Origin: Robinsoniella peoriensis | Lineage (GTDB): Bacteria; Bacillota; Clostridia; Lachnospirales; Lachnospiraceae | DNA length: 49,476 nucleotides | Strand: one strand, 5' to 3' | NCBI RefSeq assembly: GCF_042680125.1 | Contig: NZ_JBHTNY010000054.1 | Part shown: positions 8,666 to 17,830 of the stretch, piece by piece | Layout of the letters: every line of letters starts with the position of its first letter | Position numbering within the stretch: the stretch's first letter is position 1 | Notes under the pieces: model-generated | The model's database searches: none | Told to the model about the DNA's origin: nothing | The model's input: only the letters and a program-made list of their open reading frames with translations | Position numbers and translations under genes: made by a program

Positions 8666-10718
8666 TGAAATTCCTTTTCCGGATGAAATCACCCATCTCG
8701 CTGAAATGAACGAAAAACTAAAAGACGCTCTGCAGGAAGCGGAATCGAAAGTAGACCGGCTGGATAAAGACTATATGGAAGCCAAACGCTACATGGCAGA
8801 TTACCGTGGTGAAATTGACCCCCACGAAATGTTTCAAAATGAACTTGCTTTAAAGCAAATAGACCACATTGGAGCCTTTGCGGTAGGAGTACGGGATAAA
8901 ATATACAAACTGAAAGATTCCCCATATTTTGCCCGCATTGATTTTTGCCCGGAAGATGAAGATCATGCAATGAAGCATTATATTGGCCGCTTCACATTCA
9001 GCCATGAGAATAAACTCCTTGTCTTCGACTGGCGTGCGCCCATAGCCGGCATGTTTTATGACTATGAGACAGGTCCTGCAGGATTTGATTCCCCCTCAGG
9101 AAGAGTAAACGGCAATTTAACCCGCAAACGCCAGTTTAAAATAAAAAATGGGAAGCTGGAGTATGCTCTTGAAAGCTCCGTTAATATTCAGGATGATGTC
9201 TTACAACGGGAACTTAGCCACACCTCAGATGAAAAAATGAAATCCATTATTTCCACTATTCAAAAAGATCAAAACCGCATTATCCGAAATGAGAAATCCG
9301 GAACATTGATCATCCAGGGTGTTGCCGGGTCAGGAAAAACCTCTATCGCACTGCACCGAATCGCTTTTCTACTCTATCGATTTAAAGACCGGCTGTCCGC
9401 CAAAAATATCACGATACTATCCCCTAATAAAGTTTTTGGCGATTATATTTCCAGCGTCCTGCCCGAGCTTGGAGAGGAACCTATTTATGAATCCGGATTT
9501 GCTGATATCGCTGAAATTCAGTTAGAAGGAGTGATTGGATTTGAACCTGACCATGATCCGCTGGAGTCAAAGGATGAATCCTGGAACAGAAGAGTCCGTT
9601 TTAAATCAACACTTGAATTTGTACGGCTTATGGACAAGTATATCGGACAGATGCATGACCAGATATTCCAACCTTCAGATTATACTTTTGGACCATTTAC
9701 CGCTAAATCTAATTGGATACATGCACGCTACCATGCCTACGGCAGCTACCCTGTAAAGAAGCGTCTGAGAATGATCGCAGAAGATATACGTGACCGCTTT
9801 GAGACCGATAATATCATGGAACATGATTTACCCAGGATCAACTCCATACTGAAAAGTCTGAATACTATGCTTAAAATCAAAAATACACTTTCACTATACC
9901 GGGAATTCTACAGACAGCTGGAAGCTTCGGACATGCTTGTAATGGCGTCCGGCAAGACTCTGGAATGGGCAGATGTATATCCATTTCTATACCTTCACGC
10001 GGCATTTGCCGGGTTGCAGGAAAGTAAAAGGATCAAACATCTGGTTATTGATGAAATGCAGGATTACACGCCCATCCAATATGCGGTCATCAATATTTTG
10101 TTTAAATGCCAGAAAACAATACTGGGGGACTTTGGCCAGTTTATCAATCCAAACCATGTGCATACATTGGAGGATTTAAAGGCATTATATGAGGATGCCG
10201 AACTAATCGAACTAAATAAAAGTTACCGGTCTACATATGAAATTATAACCTTTGCAAGGCAAATACAGCATGTGGATTCTCTGGAACCAATGGAACGCCA
10301 TGGTGAAGTTCCCAGGCTGATTCACTGTATCAGCAAACCGGAAGAAATCTTAAGAATTAAAATGGAAATTGAATTGTTTTTAAAAAGTGATAATGCATCA
10401 CTTGGAATCATTACCAAGACAAATCATACTGCTAAGATTCTTTATGACCAGCTGGCGAATGATTATGACATACAGCTGATAACACCGGAAAGTACCACTT
10501 TTGTAAATGGGGTATCGGTCACTTCCATCCAGATGTCCAAAGGGCTTGAATTTGATGAAGTCATCATATCGGATGCAGACAGGAAAACATATTATACTGA
10601 ATATGACAGGAATCTGCTGTATATTGCATGTACCAGGGCAATGCATCGGTTGACACTGATATATGAGGGGGTGGTGTCTGATTTAGTTGCCAAAGAAGTG
10701 CAGATTATGGAATTGTAA
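8646..10718 (+). CDS. helD: HelD-type superfamily 1 helicase, RNA polymerase recycling factor
   Basis: A 690-aa UvrD/Rep-like ATPase of the HelD group, which frees RNA polymerase from stalled or terminated complexes. The chosen ATG follows GGGGGAGGGG and lies inside the end of the AraC-type gene. Residues about 10-60 are a long acidic coiled coil, typical of the arm that enters the polymerase secondary channel. Walker A is 'GVAGSGKT' (225-232) and Walker B is 'VIDEMQD' (Asp469-Glu470). Later helicase motifs include 'ELNKSYRST', 'QMSKGLEFDEV' and 'YIACTRAMHRL' near the C-terminus. Length is normal for the family. Some relatives protect against rifamycins; coupling to a GNAT-fused regulator hints at a stress or antibiotic response, unproven. 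Confidence 0.9.
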   Translation: MSNELNNEIPFPDEITHLAEMNEKLKDALQEAESKVDRLDKDYMEAKRYMADYRGEIDPHEMFQNELALKQIDHIGAFAVGVRDKIYKLKDSPYFARIDFCPEDEDHAMKHYIGRFTFSHENKLLVFDWRAPIAGMFYDYETGPAGFDSPSGRVNGNLTRKRQFKIKNGKLEYALESSVNIQDDVLQRELSHTSDEKMKSIISTIQKDQNRIIRNEKSGTLIIQGVAGSGKTSIALHRIAFLLYRFKDRLSAKNITILSPNKVFGDYISSVLPELGEEPIYESGFADIAEIQLEGVIGFEPDHDPLESKDESWNRRVRFKSTLEFVRLMDKYIGQMHDQIFQPSDYTFGPFTAKSNWIHARYHAYGSYPVKKRLRMIAEDIRDRFETDNIMEHDLPRINSILKSLNTMLKIKNTLSLYREFYRQLEASDMLVMASGKTLEWADVYPFLYLHAAFAGLQESKRIKHLVIDEMQDYTPIQYAVINILFKCQKTILGDFGQFINPNHVHTLEDLKALYEDAELIELNKSYRSTYEIITFARQIQHVDSLEPMERHGEVPRLIHCISKPEEILRIKMEIELFLKSDNASLGIITKTNHTAKILYDQLANDYDIQLITPESTTFVNGVSVTSIQMSKGLEFDEVIISDADRKTYYTEYDRNLLYIACTRAMHRLTLIYEGVVSDLVAKEVQIMEL

Positions 10719-10780
10719 AAAGCAGTAACCCCCTTTATATAAAGAAGATTACTGCTATATTGTAAATAACAGATATCATA

Positions 10781-10834
10781 GTGGAATACAAAAAAGTTGA
10801 ACTGGCTTCCTCCTCTTTTGTATTCCACCTTTTT
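10781..10834 (+). terminator. Rho-independent terminator after the helicase gene
   Basis: A perfect 13-base inverted repeat (10781-10793 with 10816-10828) is followed by CTTTTTAG. A second, weaker hairpin with 8-base arms (10721-10728 with 10749-10756) lies just after the helicase stop. Together they insulate it from the convergent ATPase-nuclease gene. Confidence 0.8.
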
Positions 10835-10869
10835 AGTTGACTAAAAAGTTTAAGTGTAAATCCACCGGC

Positions 10870-12543
10870 TTATTTTTTAACTCTCACCAGACAATTTTTC
10901 TTACAGAATGCTATACCGTATTTAATAATGTCTTCATACCCTTCTTCTATCAGTTCATCATCATAGTGTTTTACTTCAATCTGATTCAAGGCTTCCTGGC
11001 ACTTATCTTCCATTTTCCGGGGACTGGCAGTGCACTTTAATTCTATGATGACGGCCTTTTCGTTAAAATCCGGATGACGAATGATAATATCACTGCGTCC
11101 ATCTCCGCTTTCCCTGTTTGATTTCACATAATAATCACTCATTCCGGAAAGGCATCCCAACAGAAATCCATGATAAAAGTTTTCATTATAATCTTCGTAG
11201 CTGATGGTATCTCTTAACAGCTGTTTTAATTCCTGCTCTACCTCTGCCTCATCTGATCTGAGAATTGCTAAATACAAATTCTGTAAATTTCTGGATTGAA
11301 TCATTTCCTGAAACCATCCCATTATCTTGTGCCGGAAAATGTAAGCTACTTCTTTATTTGGTATTTTCAATGTTATGAAATGATCTCCGTTATCATCAAA
11401 TCTTTCACTTACCTTTTTGAGATAACCTGTAAAAAACATAAAATTCCACAGGTTATTGGTACTGTTGTATATCTCATCATAAGTGACATCTTCATGTACG
11501 GGCTTCTCTATTTCATCTCCCTGCATTAACATTTCCAAATCGCTCTTTGTCTGGAGATCATTTGCCTTTTCTACCATTGTACGGACTATTGAATTGGAAC
11601 TGGTTGTTCCCCAATAGGATATGGGAAAACCATGTGACCCATAGTAACTATCCTTTACATAACGCACGATACTCCAGGGATTATAGACTTCTGTGTTTCC
11701 AAACAAGTAACCGTCATACCAGTCTTTGATAGTTTCCTTCTTTTCTTCCAAACCATAATACTTTAACATATCATCTATTTCAATTTCTGTAAAGCCAAAA
11801 TGCTCTGAGTAGTGCACACTTAGGATTGAAATAATTTCCAGATTATTTAAGCCTGTAAAAATGCTTTCTTTTGAGATGCGCAGACAGCCTGTCATTACAG
11901 CAAATTCCAGATATTTATTAGTTTTTAACGCCGATTCAAATAAGGATCGAACAAAAGAAACCATTTCATCGTAAAATCCTCTGAAATATGCATTTTCCAA
12001 AGGAACATCATATTCATCGATCAGTATGATTACCGGCGTCTGGTAATACTCATACAGACACTTGGATAAAAGCTGTATGGAATCCAGATAAACACCTGTA
12101 TCACCTTCTGCGTCTAAAATCTTTAGAACACGGTCTTTTTCTGCTTCATATTTGAGTACTTCTTTCCTGTGCCTCTGAAATTCACTTGAAATTGCTCTCT
12201 TAATGCTCAAAATAGCATACTCAAAGTTTGCTTGTTTTGCACCCTTTAGTGTAAGATTAATGACGGGATACTTTCCTTGATATTTCATGTATTGTTCCCC
12301 GGTCCGGGCAATCTTTAAATCTAAAAAGATTTCTTTATTATTTTCTTCCGAAATTTCGAAGAAATATTGTAACATGCTCATATTCAGGGTTTTACCGAAT
12401 CTTCTTGGCCTTGTGAATAAGTTTACCTTTCCTTTTAGATCCAGGAGTTCTTTAATCATTATACTTTTATCTACATAATAGAATTTTTTTGTTATCATCT
12501 CACAAAAATCCTCTACACCAACCGGTAATTTTTTAAGTTCCAA
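10870..12543 (-). CDS. AAA-ATPase-like protein with C-terminal PD-(D/E)XK nuclease-like domain
   Basis: A 557-aa protein of the AAA-ATPase_like plus PDDEXK_9 (formerly DUF1703) architecture, which is abundant in gut anaerobes and of unknown role. The P-loop is the family's variant 'PRRFGKT' near residue 47, and 'ILIDEYDVP' (about residue 175) serves as Walker B. The C-terminal nuclease-like core has 'GRSDIII' followed by 'AVIIELKCT', giving the D...ExK signature. It starts with TTG behind GAGGTGGG; no in-frame ATG fits. It stands alone between a convergent helicase and the three-component sensor. Families like this occur in many copies per genome and have been suggested to move or to act in DNA processing; neither is shown here. 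Confidence 0.88.
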   Translation of the reverse strand: MELKKLPVGVEDFCEMITKKFYYVDKSIMIKELLDLKGKVNLFTRPRRFGKTLNMSMLQYFFEISEENNKEIFLDLKIARTGEQYMKYQGKYPVINLTLKGAKQANFEYAILSIKRAISSEFQRHRKEVLKYEAEKDRVLKILDAEGDTGVYLDSIQLLSKCLYEYYQTPVIILIDEYDVPLENAYFRGFYDEMVSFVRSLFESALKTNKYLEFAVMTGCLRISKESIFTGLNNLEIISILSVHYSEHFGFTEIEIDDMLKYYGLEEKKETIKDWYDGYLFGNTEVYNPWSIVRYVKDSYYGSHGFPISYWGTTSSNSIVRTMVEKANDLQTKSDLEMLMQGDEIEKPVHEDVTYDEIYNSTNNLWNFMFFTGYLKKVSERFDDNGDHFITLKIPNKEVAYIFRHKIMGWFQEMIQSRNLQNLYLAILRSDEAEVEQELKQLLRDTISYEDYNENFYHGFLLGCLSGMSDYYVKSNRESGDGRSDIIIRHPDFNEKAVIIELKCTASPRKMEDKCQEALNQIEVKHYDDELIEEGYEDIIKYGIAFCKKNCLVRVKK

Positions 12544-12724
12544 ATACCCACCTCATCTCTATCCAACATATTTATTTGCAATCATTATGACTTTTCTATA
12601 AGTGTCATATTTTTCTTAACATATGCTGCACTATATTATTAATTATAAACATTATACCATTCTCTAATCAATCTGAAAAGGGAGACATCTGATTCTAATT
12701 TAGCTTCTAATTTAGCTATCATTT

Positions 12725-12762
12725 AACCTATAATCTAACTTATAAACAACCTATAATCTAAC
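12725..12762. repeat. Two direct 15-base repeats
   Basis: AACCTATAATCTAAC occurs at 12725-12739 and again at 12748-12762, with related fragments on both sides. It sits in the 261-base AT-rich spacer between the ATPase-nuclease gene and the second solute-binding gene. Its role is unknown; it could be a regulatory site or simple duplication. Confidence 0.6.
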
Positions 12763-12804
12763 CTATTATGTGATAAAATATAATCAATATTTTCAGCTAC
12801 TCAT

Positions 12805-14169
12805 TCAATACGCACTCTCCTCCCGCTCCCGATCCGCATATGCCAATACTTCATCCAGGGTTTTCTCACCCTGAAGCCATAAAAGCTGCTGGGCAGCCAG
12901 ATCATTCTGAAAGGACCAGACAAACTGAGAGTTGCCCAGGCTCACTTCTACGACCTCGCCATTTTTCTCATATCTGTCTATGTCATCCTGAATCCTGCTG
13001 CGGCTGGCCGGTTCTACTCCTTTTACGACTGAAGCCGTCTGGGTAAAGTCCAGAATTTCACGTTCCAGTTTTTCGCTTGTCAGCAGGGTGCTGAAGATAT
13101 CGTTAATCAATTCACTGTGCTTTGTTTTGGAACTTTTCATAAAGGTCATGTTTGTCTCCCTGATAAGCCGGGCATCACCATTTTCATTGGGAAATGGAAA
13201 GATTCCCAGCTCCATATTCTCGTTATACTGGCTCGTAAACTGCATGGACCAGGATCCGGTCAGATACATTGCAGCCTGTCCTTCCGTAAACCGGCTGTCA
13301 CTTTCAAACTGATCAATCAATAGTGCGTCCTGCCAGCTGGCATCCAGTATCATTTTGTTATAAGACAGGCAGCGTCTTATAACCGGGCTGTCTGCAAAGT
13401 TAACCCCACCCTGCCTGAACCGGTCTCCCCATTCAGGTGTGCTGCTGAATATTTCATTCATAAAGAACTGCATGGTCATATTTCCTACTTTCCAGCTCTC
13501 CCTGAAATGGCTGGCAAAGGGTGTTACACCATTTTCTTTTAGAACTTTTATAATATCACTCAGCTCTTTCTGTGTTTCCGGCACTTTCAGATTATACTTT
13601 CTGAATATCTCTTTGTTATAAATGACTCCCTGATACCAGGCATTATATGGCATTCCATACACGGCCCCGTCTACCGTCACTGCTTTTATCGCTTCTGCTC
13701 TGATTCTGTCTGTATAATCTTCCGGCAGAACAGACAGATTCCCGGTGTGGGCATATGCCTGAACATCCTGCGCTTTTCCAATCATAATATCGGGAATGTC
13801 TCCTGCCGCAAACCTGCCCTGCATTTGGGAATTGAATTTTTCTCCCCAATCCACGCACTCCCACTGGAGTTTTACATTTGGATATTCCTCAGCGATAACT
13901 TCATCAATCATATCTTCTATACCTGCATCGGAAGTCGATTGTCCCGCCAGAACCGTCAGCAAAATCCCGTCTTCGTCCTGATGGTACACCGGCACTTCCT
14001 TCTGCCCGCATCCTGTAAGAAACAAAAGGACAGCTATGCACATCAGGATTATTTTTTGGCATGTTTTAAAATTGCTTTCCGTTGGCTGTACATCACAGTT
14101 TGCAGGAGAATTTGCCCGCATGAAGGGGATTCTGCGGGCTGTTTTTTTGTATACATGATATTCTCTCAT
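12805..14169 (-). CDS. Solute-binding lipoprotein coupled to a two-component system
   Basis: A 454-aa family 1 solute-binding protein, strongly similar along its length to the one at 74-1498 (both share 'VLAGQST' and 'DIMIGKAQDV' and end in similar helices). The lipobox is LTGC at about residue 54, preceded by an unusually long 40-residue N-terminal extension. The ATG overlaps the regulator stop as ATGA, which supports this start, although an internal start nearer the hydrophobic stretch is possible. Being the third gene after a YesM-like kinase and YesN-like regulator, it probably presents a sugar to the kinase instead of, or as well as, to a transporter. No permease genes are adjacent. The long extension before the signal segment is odd. 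Confidence 0.9.
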   Translation of the reverse strand: MREYHVYKKTARRIPFMRANSPANCDVQPTESNFKTCQKIILMCIAVLLFLTGCGQKEVPVYHQDEDGILLTVLAGQSTSDAGIEDMIDEVIAEEYPNVKLQWECVDWGEKFNSQMQGRFAAGDIPDIMIGKAQDVQAYAHTGNLSVLPEDYTDRIRAEAIKAVTVDGAVYGMPYNAWYQGVIYNKEIFRKYNLKVPETQKELSDIIKVLKENGVTPFASHFRESWKVGNMTMQFFMNEIFSSTPEWGDRFRQGGVNFADSPVIRRCLSYNKMILDASWQDALLIDQFESDSRFTEGQAAMYLTGSWSMQFTSQYNENMELGIFPFPNENGDARLIRETNMTFMKSSKTKHSELINDIFSTLLTSEKLEREILDFTQTASVVKGVEPASRSRIQDDIDRYEKNGEVVEVSLGNSQFVWSFQNDLAAQQLLWLQGEKTLDEVLAYADREREESAY

Positions 14170-15788
14170 ACTTCCCTCTGTCCGGTAATACCCGTTCTGT
14201 AGTCTCTCGGACTTTTCCCCTCCACTTTCCGGAATACACGGCTAAAATAAGTGTAATCATCGTACCCAACCATAAAGGCGATTTCGGTAAGGCTTACCTC
14301 TTTATTAGCCATAAATTCTTTTGCCTTTTCAACTCTTAAACGAGTGATATAGACCATTAAATTTTCCCCTGTTTCCTGCCGGAACATCTTGGAAAAATAG
14401 GAACTTTCCACATTGAACTGCTGAGCAAGAGAGGACAGGCTCAGTTCTTCAAAGTAGTTGCTGTCTATAAACTGTACTGCCTGTTTTACTACACTTCGTA
14501 TAGAGTCTGTTGCAGCTTCTCCCTGATTGGTGGCGGCAAACTCTATAATGTCACAAAGCACTTCACACAGCACATCCGCATCCAGAAGTTCGATGATCTT
14601 ATCTGCCACATCTGCCATATTTTCCATATCCATTAATTTTTTCGGATTCCCCTGCTCTGCGGTATAATCTGTAAAAATATTAAGAATTTTCTTGACTGTC
14701 TGCTTTACCTCCAGATACTCCCACTTTTCTTCCTGACATCTTCGCAGTCCAATAGTATCAAAGATTAATTGTTTTAACGCTGTTTTATTTCCCCTTTGCA
14801 AGAGGCTCTTAATCTGTTTTTCATACTCACTGCTTAACTGGTTATGAACCTTTTTCTGGTTTTCCGTGCCCCTGCCAGCAATGAGAATCTCATTTCTATT
14901 TTCGTAAATTCTGGTCATAAAAAGCGCCACGGTCTGAATATATGCCATATGTATGCTGTCCATGGTATAGCTGTGCTCACTGATGCAGGCTGTTACCGGA
15001 GAATTCGCTGCCGGTGCAAGATATATGATAAGTTTTTCAGCCGCCTTCTTCAATTCTTCATTTTCGATTTCAGAAACTACAATAAACTCGTTGGATCGGA
15101 AAATATGGTTAAATACCATAGAGCTCTCTTTTGAAACAATATTTTTGATTTCCTTTTTCACATGATAAGAAAGCTTATTCATATCATATTGATACTTCTT
15201 CATAAGCTCATTCAAGTTATGTATTTTAATCAGCATCAGGCTTGCGCCTGCAAAATTAATTTCACTGTTCATAGTAATGGTCGGGGTAAACGGCGTATCT
15301 TCCCGTTCCACCAAAAGGCTGAATTCACGGTCCTGTATCAGCGAGGCTGCTTTTAGCAGCTTCATTTGCCGTTCTTCTTCCTCCTGTTTTGCACACCTGC
15401 GGGTGCTGATAATTTCAAGCGCCTTCGACAGCGCATTTACCAGATCGATTTTGGTCACAGGCTTTACCAGATAGTTTATTGCCCCTGACATAAATGTATC
15501 CTTTACATATTGAAAATCATCATACCCACTTATGACGAAGGTAATTATATCAGGGTATTTGTCTTTTATAATGGACAGAAGTTCTACTCCATTTATAAAA
15601 GGCATGTTTATATCGGTTATCAGTATATCCGGCTCTTCCAGTTGGATTTTATTTAAAACATCTTCCCCATCTACTGCCGGTTCCATAAACTCTAAGGAAT
15701 ATTTCTCCCAACATATCATATTCCTTATTTTCTCCCTTGTCCAATACTCATCATCTGCAATCAGGACTTTATAGGCTGCTGCATCCAT
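14166..15788 (-). CDS. YesN-type response regulator (receiver plus AraC DNA-binding domain)
   Basis: A 540-aa cytoplasmic regulator. Residues 6-125 are a receiver with Asp12-Asp13 and the phosphoacceptor Asp59 ('ITDINMP'). A long central region of about 300 residues of unknown fold follows, and the last 100 residues are an AraC-type double helix-turn-helix ('LSSLAQQFNVESSYFSKMF', 'SLTEIAFMVGYDDYTYFSRV'). It begins inside the kinase gene (28-base overlap) behind GGAGGAGG and ends overlapping the lipoprotein start by 4 bases, so all three are translationally coupled. It probably activates carbohydrate genes; the repeated operators at 1565-1601 and 6967-7003 are candidate targets (inference). 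Confidence 0.92.
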   Translation of the reverse strand: MDAAAYKVLIADDEYWTREKIRNMICWEKYSLEFMEPAVDGEDVLNKIQLEEPDILITDINMPFINGVELLSIIKDKYPDIITFVISGYDDFQYVKDTFMSGAINYLVKPVTKIDLVNALSKALEIISTRRCAKQEEEERQMKLLKAASLIQDREFSLLVEREDTPFTPTITMNSEINFAGASLMLIKIHNLNELMKKYQYDMNKLSYHVKKEIKNIVSKESSMVFNHIFRSNEFIVVSEIENEELKKAAEKLIIYLAPAANSPVTACISEHSYTMDSIHMAYIQTVALFMTRIYENRNEILIAGRGTENQKKVHNQLSSEYEKQIKSLLQRGNKTALKQLIFDTIGLRRCQEEKWEYLEVKQTVKKILNIFTDYTAEQGNPKKLMDMENMADVADKIIELLDADVLCEVLCDIIEFAATNQGEAATDSIRSVVKQAVQFIDSNYFEELSLSSLAQQFNVESSYFSKMFRQETGENLMVYITRLRVEKAKEFMANKEVSLTEIAFMVGYDDYTYFSRVFRKVEGKSPRDYRTGITGQREV

Positions 15789-17620
15789 GAACTGACCTCC
15801 TCCATTTTTACTCTTGGTATTTTCAGATATATTCTGGTTCCTTTTCCCACCTCACTTTCCACATGGATTCCATACTCTCTGCCATACAGCATTTTCATAC
15901 GGGCATTAATATTATTTAATCCGATGGAGCTTCCTTTTTCCACCAGGTTAATATCGTTTTTCTCCAGAATCTCATTCACTTTTGCGGCATCCATTCCAAC
16001 TCCGTTGTCCTGCACACTGATCCATAAATTGCCCTCCCTCACCTGGGCGCAGACTATTATCTCCTTGTCTCCCCTGGTGTTGCGCAGTCCATGGTTTAAA
16101 GCATTCTCTACTAATGGCTGTATGGAAATTCTGGGAACTGTATCCTGAAGCACTGTTTCATCTATATCAAAGCTATATTTCACATTGTCCCGCATCCTTA
16201 CATTCATAACATAAACATAATTTTTCAGATGCACAATTTCTTTTGCTACCGTAGAAAAGGGATTTTTCATATCCAGGCTGTACCGGAAAATATTAGAAAG
16301 GGACTGGCTGAGTCCACTGACTTCGGGACAATTCTGAATCTGTGCGATACTGCTCATGGTGTCCAGCGTATTGTACAGAAAATGTGGATTGATCTGCGCC
16401 TGAAGCGCCTTGTATTCTGCCCTGTTTAGCAGCAGCTTCGTCTCATACTCCTGGCTGATTAGTACCTCCATCTGATCCAGCATCTCGTTGAAACTCTGTC
16501 CCAGAATCCCTACCTCATCTTTGTTATGTACATCTACCCGCAAATGGGTTTCTCCGCCTTTGATCCGCTCTATGGTCTGCATCAGCTTATCCAGAGGCTT
16601 TGTCAGTCCCCGGGATACCAGAATCGTCAATATGGCCGCGGCTATAATCATAATCAATGCAATGAAAATCAGATTCTTTGTAAGCGCCTTCTGATTCTGC
16701 ACCAGCAGTGACCTGGGCATGAGAGAATAGGCATCCATGTTATACTTCTTCTGAGGAACCTGGAAAAACACCCGTTTCGATGTTGTTAATAATTTTGCTA
16801 CATCACTGGATGATGTAGTCTGTATCTTGGCGCTGATTTCATTGTAGTATTCCACATCCTTGCCTTCCAGGCTGCCGATACTTACCGCCGGCCTGTCTCC
16901 GGATGGCTGAATCCACATAAACATGGTTTTATCCGTACTGTACTTTTCCATGATGGAACGGATAACTTTGCTGTCAATATCGCAGACCGCATATCCGATT
17001 ACATCATTTAAATTGCTGTTATTATAAATCTTCAAAACCAACCGAATAATATCCGTTTCCCGGTATTGGTTATAATAACTGGATATCAGCATCGTCGTGT
17101 CGTCCGACTCCACATACTCTTTCACAACCCCTGCGTTTTGGTTCTCCGCATCCTCATAAATATCCGTCTGATAATTATGCTTGGGCGTAACTGCCCTTCG
17201 ATAAGTGCTGATAATCTCGTGCTGCGGATTGTATAGATACATTGCCACCACTCCATCTGTAGTGGCAAAATGGCTGGTGCCAAAATTATAAGCCAAACGA
17301 TAAAAATCGGTTCTCAGATTTTCTATTTTCTCTTTATTTTTCAGTCCTTGAATCAAGTCTTTTTCACTGTAAATTTCGATCATATTGCTTTCCATATTTT
17401 TTACAAATCCATATATTTCGTTCTGCATGTTCTGCAGCGAAGCAAAACTTTCCTCTTTCGCCTGATTATAGATCAGACCGGATGAAGAATTTTCAAACAG
17501 GATGGTCTGTAAAATAAGTGCAAACAAAGTCAATCCCAGGCACAGGATTAATATTTTTACCCTCATCTTAAGATTTAACTCCAATCTTTTTTTCCTTTTT
17601 TCTTTGTCATGGTCTTTCAT
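15761..17620 (-). CDS. YesM-type membrane sensor histidine kinase
   Basis: A 619-aa kinase. A membrane segment at about residues 20-42 and a second at about 315-338 bracket a large extracellular sensor domain, probably a Cache fold. A HAMP segment ('RGLTKPLDKLMQTIERI') follows, then the His_kinase motif 'QINPHFLYNTLD' with His413, then an HATPase domain with 'LVENALNHG' and 'DNGVGMD'. This order is typical of sugar-responsive YesM/LytS-type kinases. It is the first gene of the three-gene transcript, preceded by a good sigma-A promoter (17666-17693). The sensed sugar is unknown; the adjacent lipoprotein is the likely ligand carrier. Confidence 0.93.
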   Translation of the reverse strand: MKDHDKEKRKKRLELNLKMRVKILILCLGLTLFALILQTILFENSSSGLIYNQAKEESFASLQNMQNEIYGFVKNMESNMIEIYSEKDLIQGLKNKEKIENLRTDFYRLAYNFGTSHFATTDGVVAMYLYNPQHEIISTYRRAVTPKHNYQTDIYEDAENQNAGVVKEYVESDDTTMLISSYYNQYRETDIIRLVLKIYNNSNLNDVIGYAVCDIDSKVIRSIMEKYSTDKTMFMWIQPSGDRPAVSIGSLEGKDVEYYNEISAKIQTTSSSDVAKLLTTSKRVFFQVPQKKYNMDAYSLMPRSLLVQNQKALTKNLIFIALIMIIAAAILTILVSRGLTKPLDKLMQTIERIKGGETHLRVDVHNKDEVGILGQSFNEMLDQMEVLISQEYETKLLLNRAEYKALQAQINPHFLYNTLDTMSSIAQIQNCPEVSGLSQSLSNIFRYSLDMKNPFSTVAKEIVHLKNYVYVMNVRMRDNVKYSFDIDETVLQDTVPRISIQPLVENALNHGLRNTRGDKEIIVCAQVREGNLWISVQDNGVGMDAAKVNEILEKNDINLVEKGSSIGLNNINARMKMLYGREYGIHVESEVGKGTRIYLKIPRVKMEEVSSWMQQPIKS

Positions 17621-17665
17621 ATTTAAATGGTACCTGTCCTTTGCACTGTTATTTTATACCGATGA

Positions 17666-17693
17666 ATTATCATTTAATAAACTGTCCTGTCAA
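17666..17693 (-). promoter_or_regulatory. Sigma-A-type promoter of the sensor kinase operon
   Basis: On the minus strand TTGACA (17688-17693) and GATAAT (17666-17671) are 16 bases apart, 46 bases upstream of the kinase ATG. This near-consensus promoter contrasts with the -35-less promoters of the sugar genes, as expected if the sensor is made constitutively. Confidence 0.65.
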
Positions 17694-17770
17694 CTGTTAC
17701 CATATTATCATATATTTATAAATTTGCAAATGTCAAACACCTTGTTTTTGTGTAAAAATACTTTTTGATA

Positions 17771-17820
17771 AAAAATATCCCTTCAATCTGTGTCATATTT
17801 CACAACAGACGAAGGGACAT
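17771..17820 (-). terminator. Rho-independent terminator of the nitrogenase-like operon
   Basis: On the minus strand, right after the NifD/K-like stop, the arms TCCCTTC and GAAGGGA, with an inner TCTGT/ACAGA pair, form a hairpin (17778-17817) followed by ATTTTTTA. Confidence 0.8.
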
Positions 17821-17830
17821 ATCTATTCTA

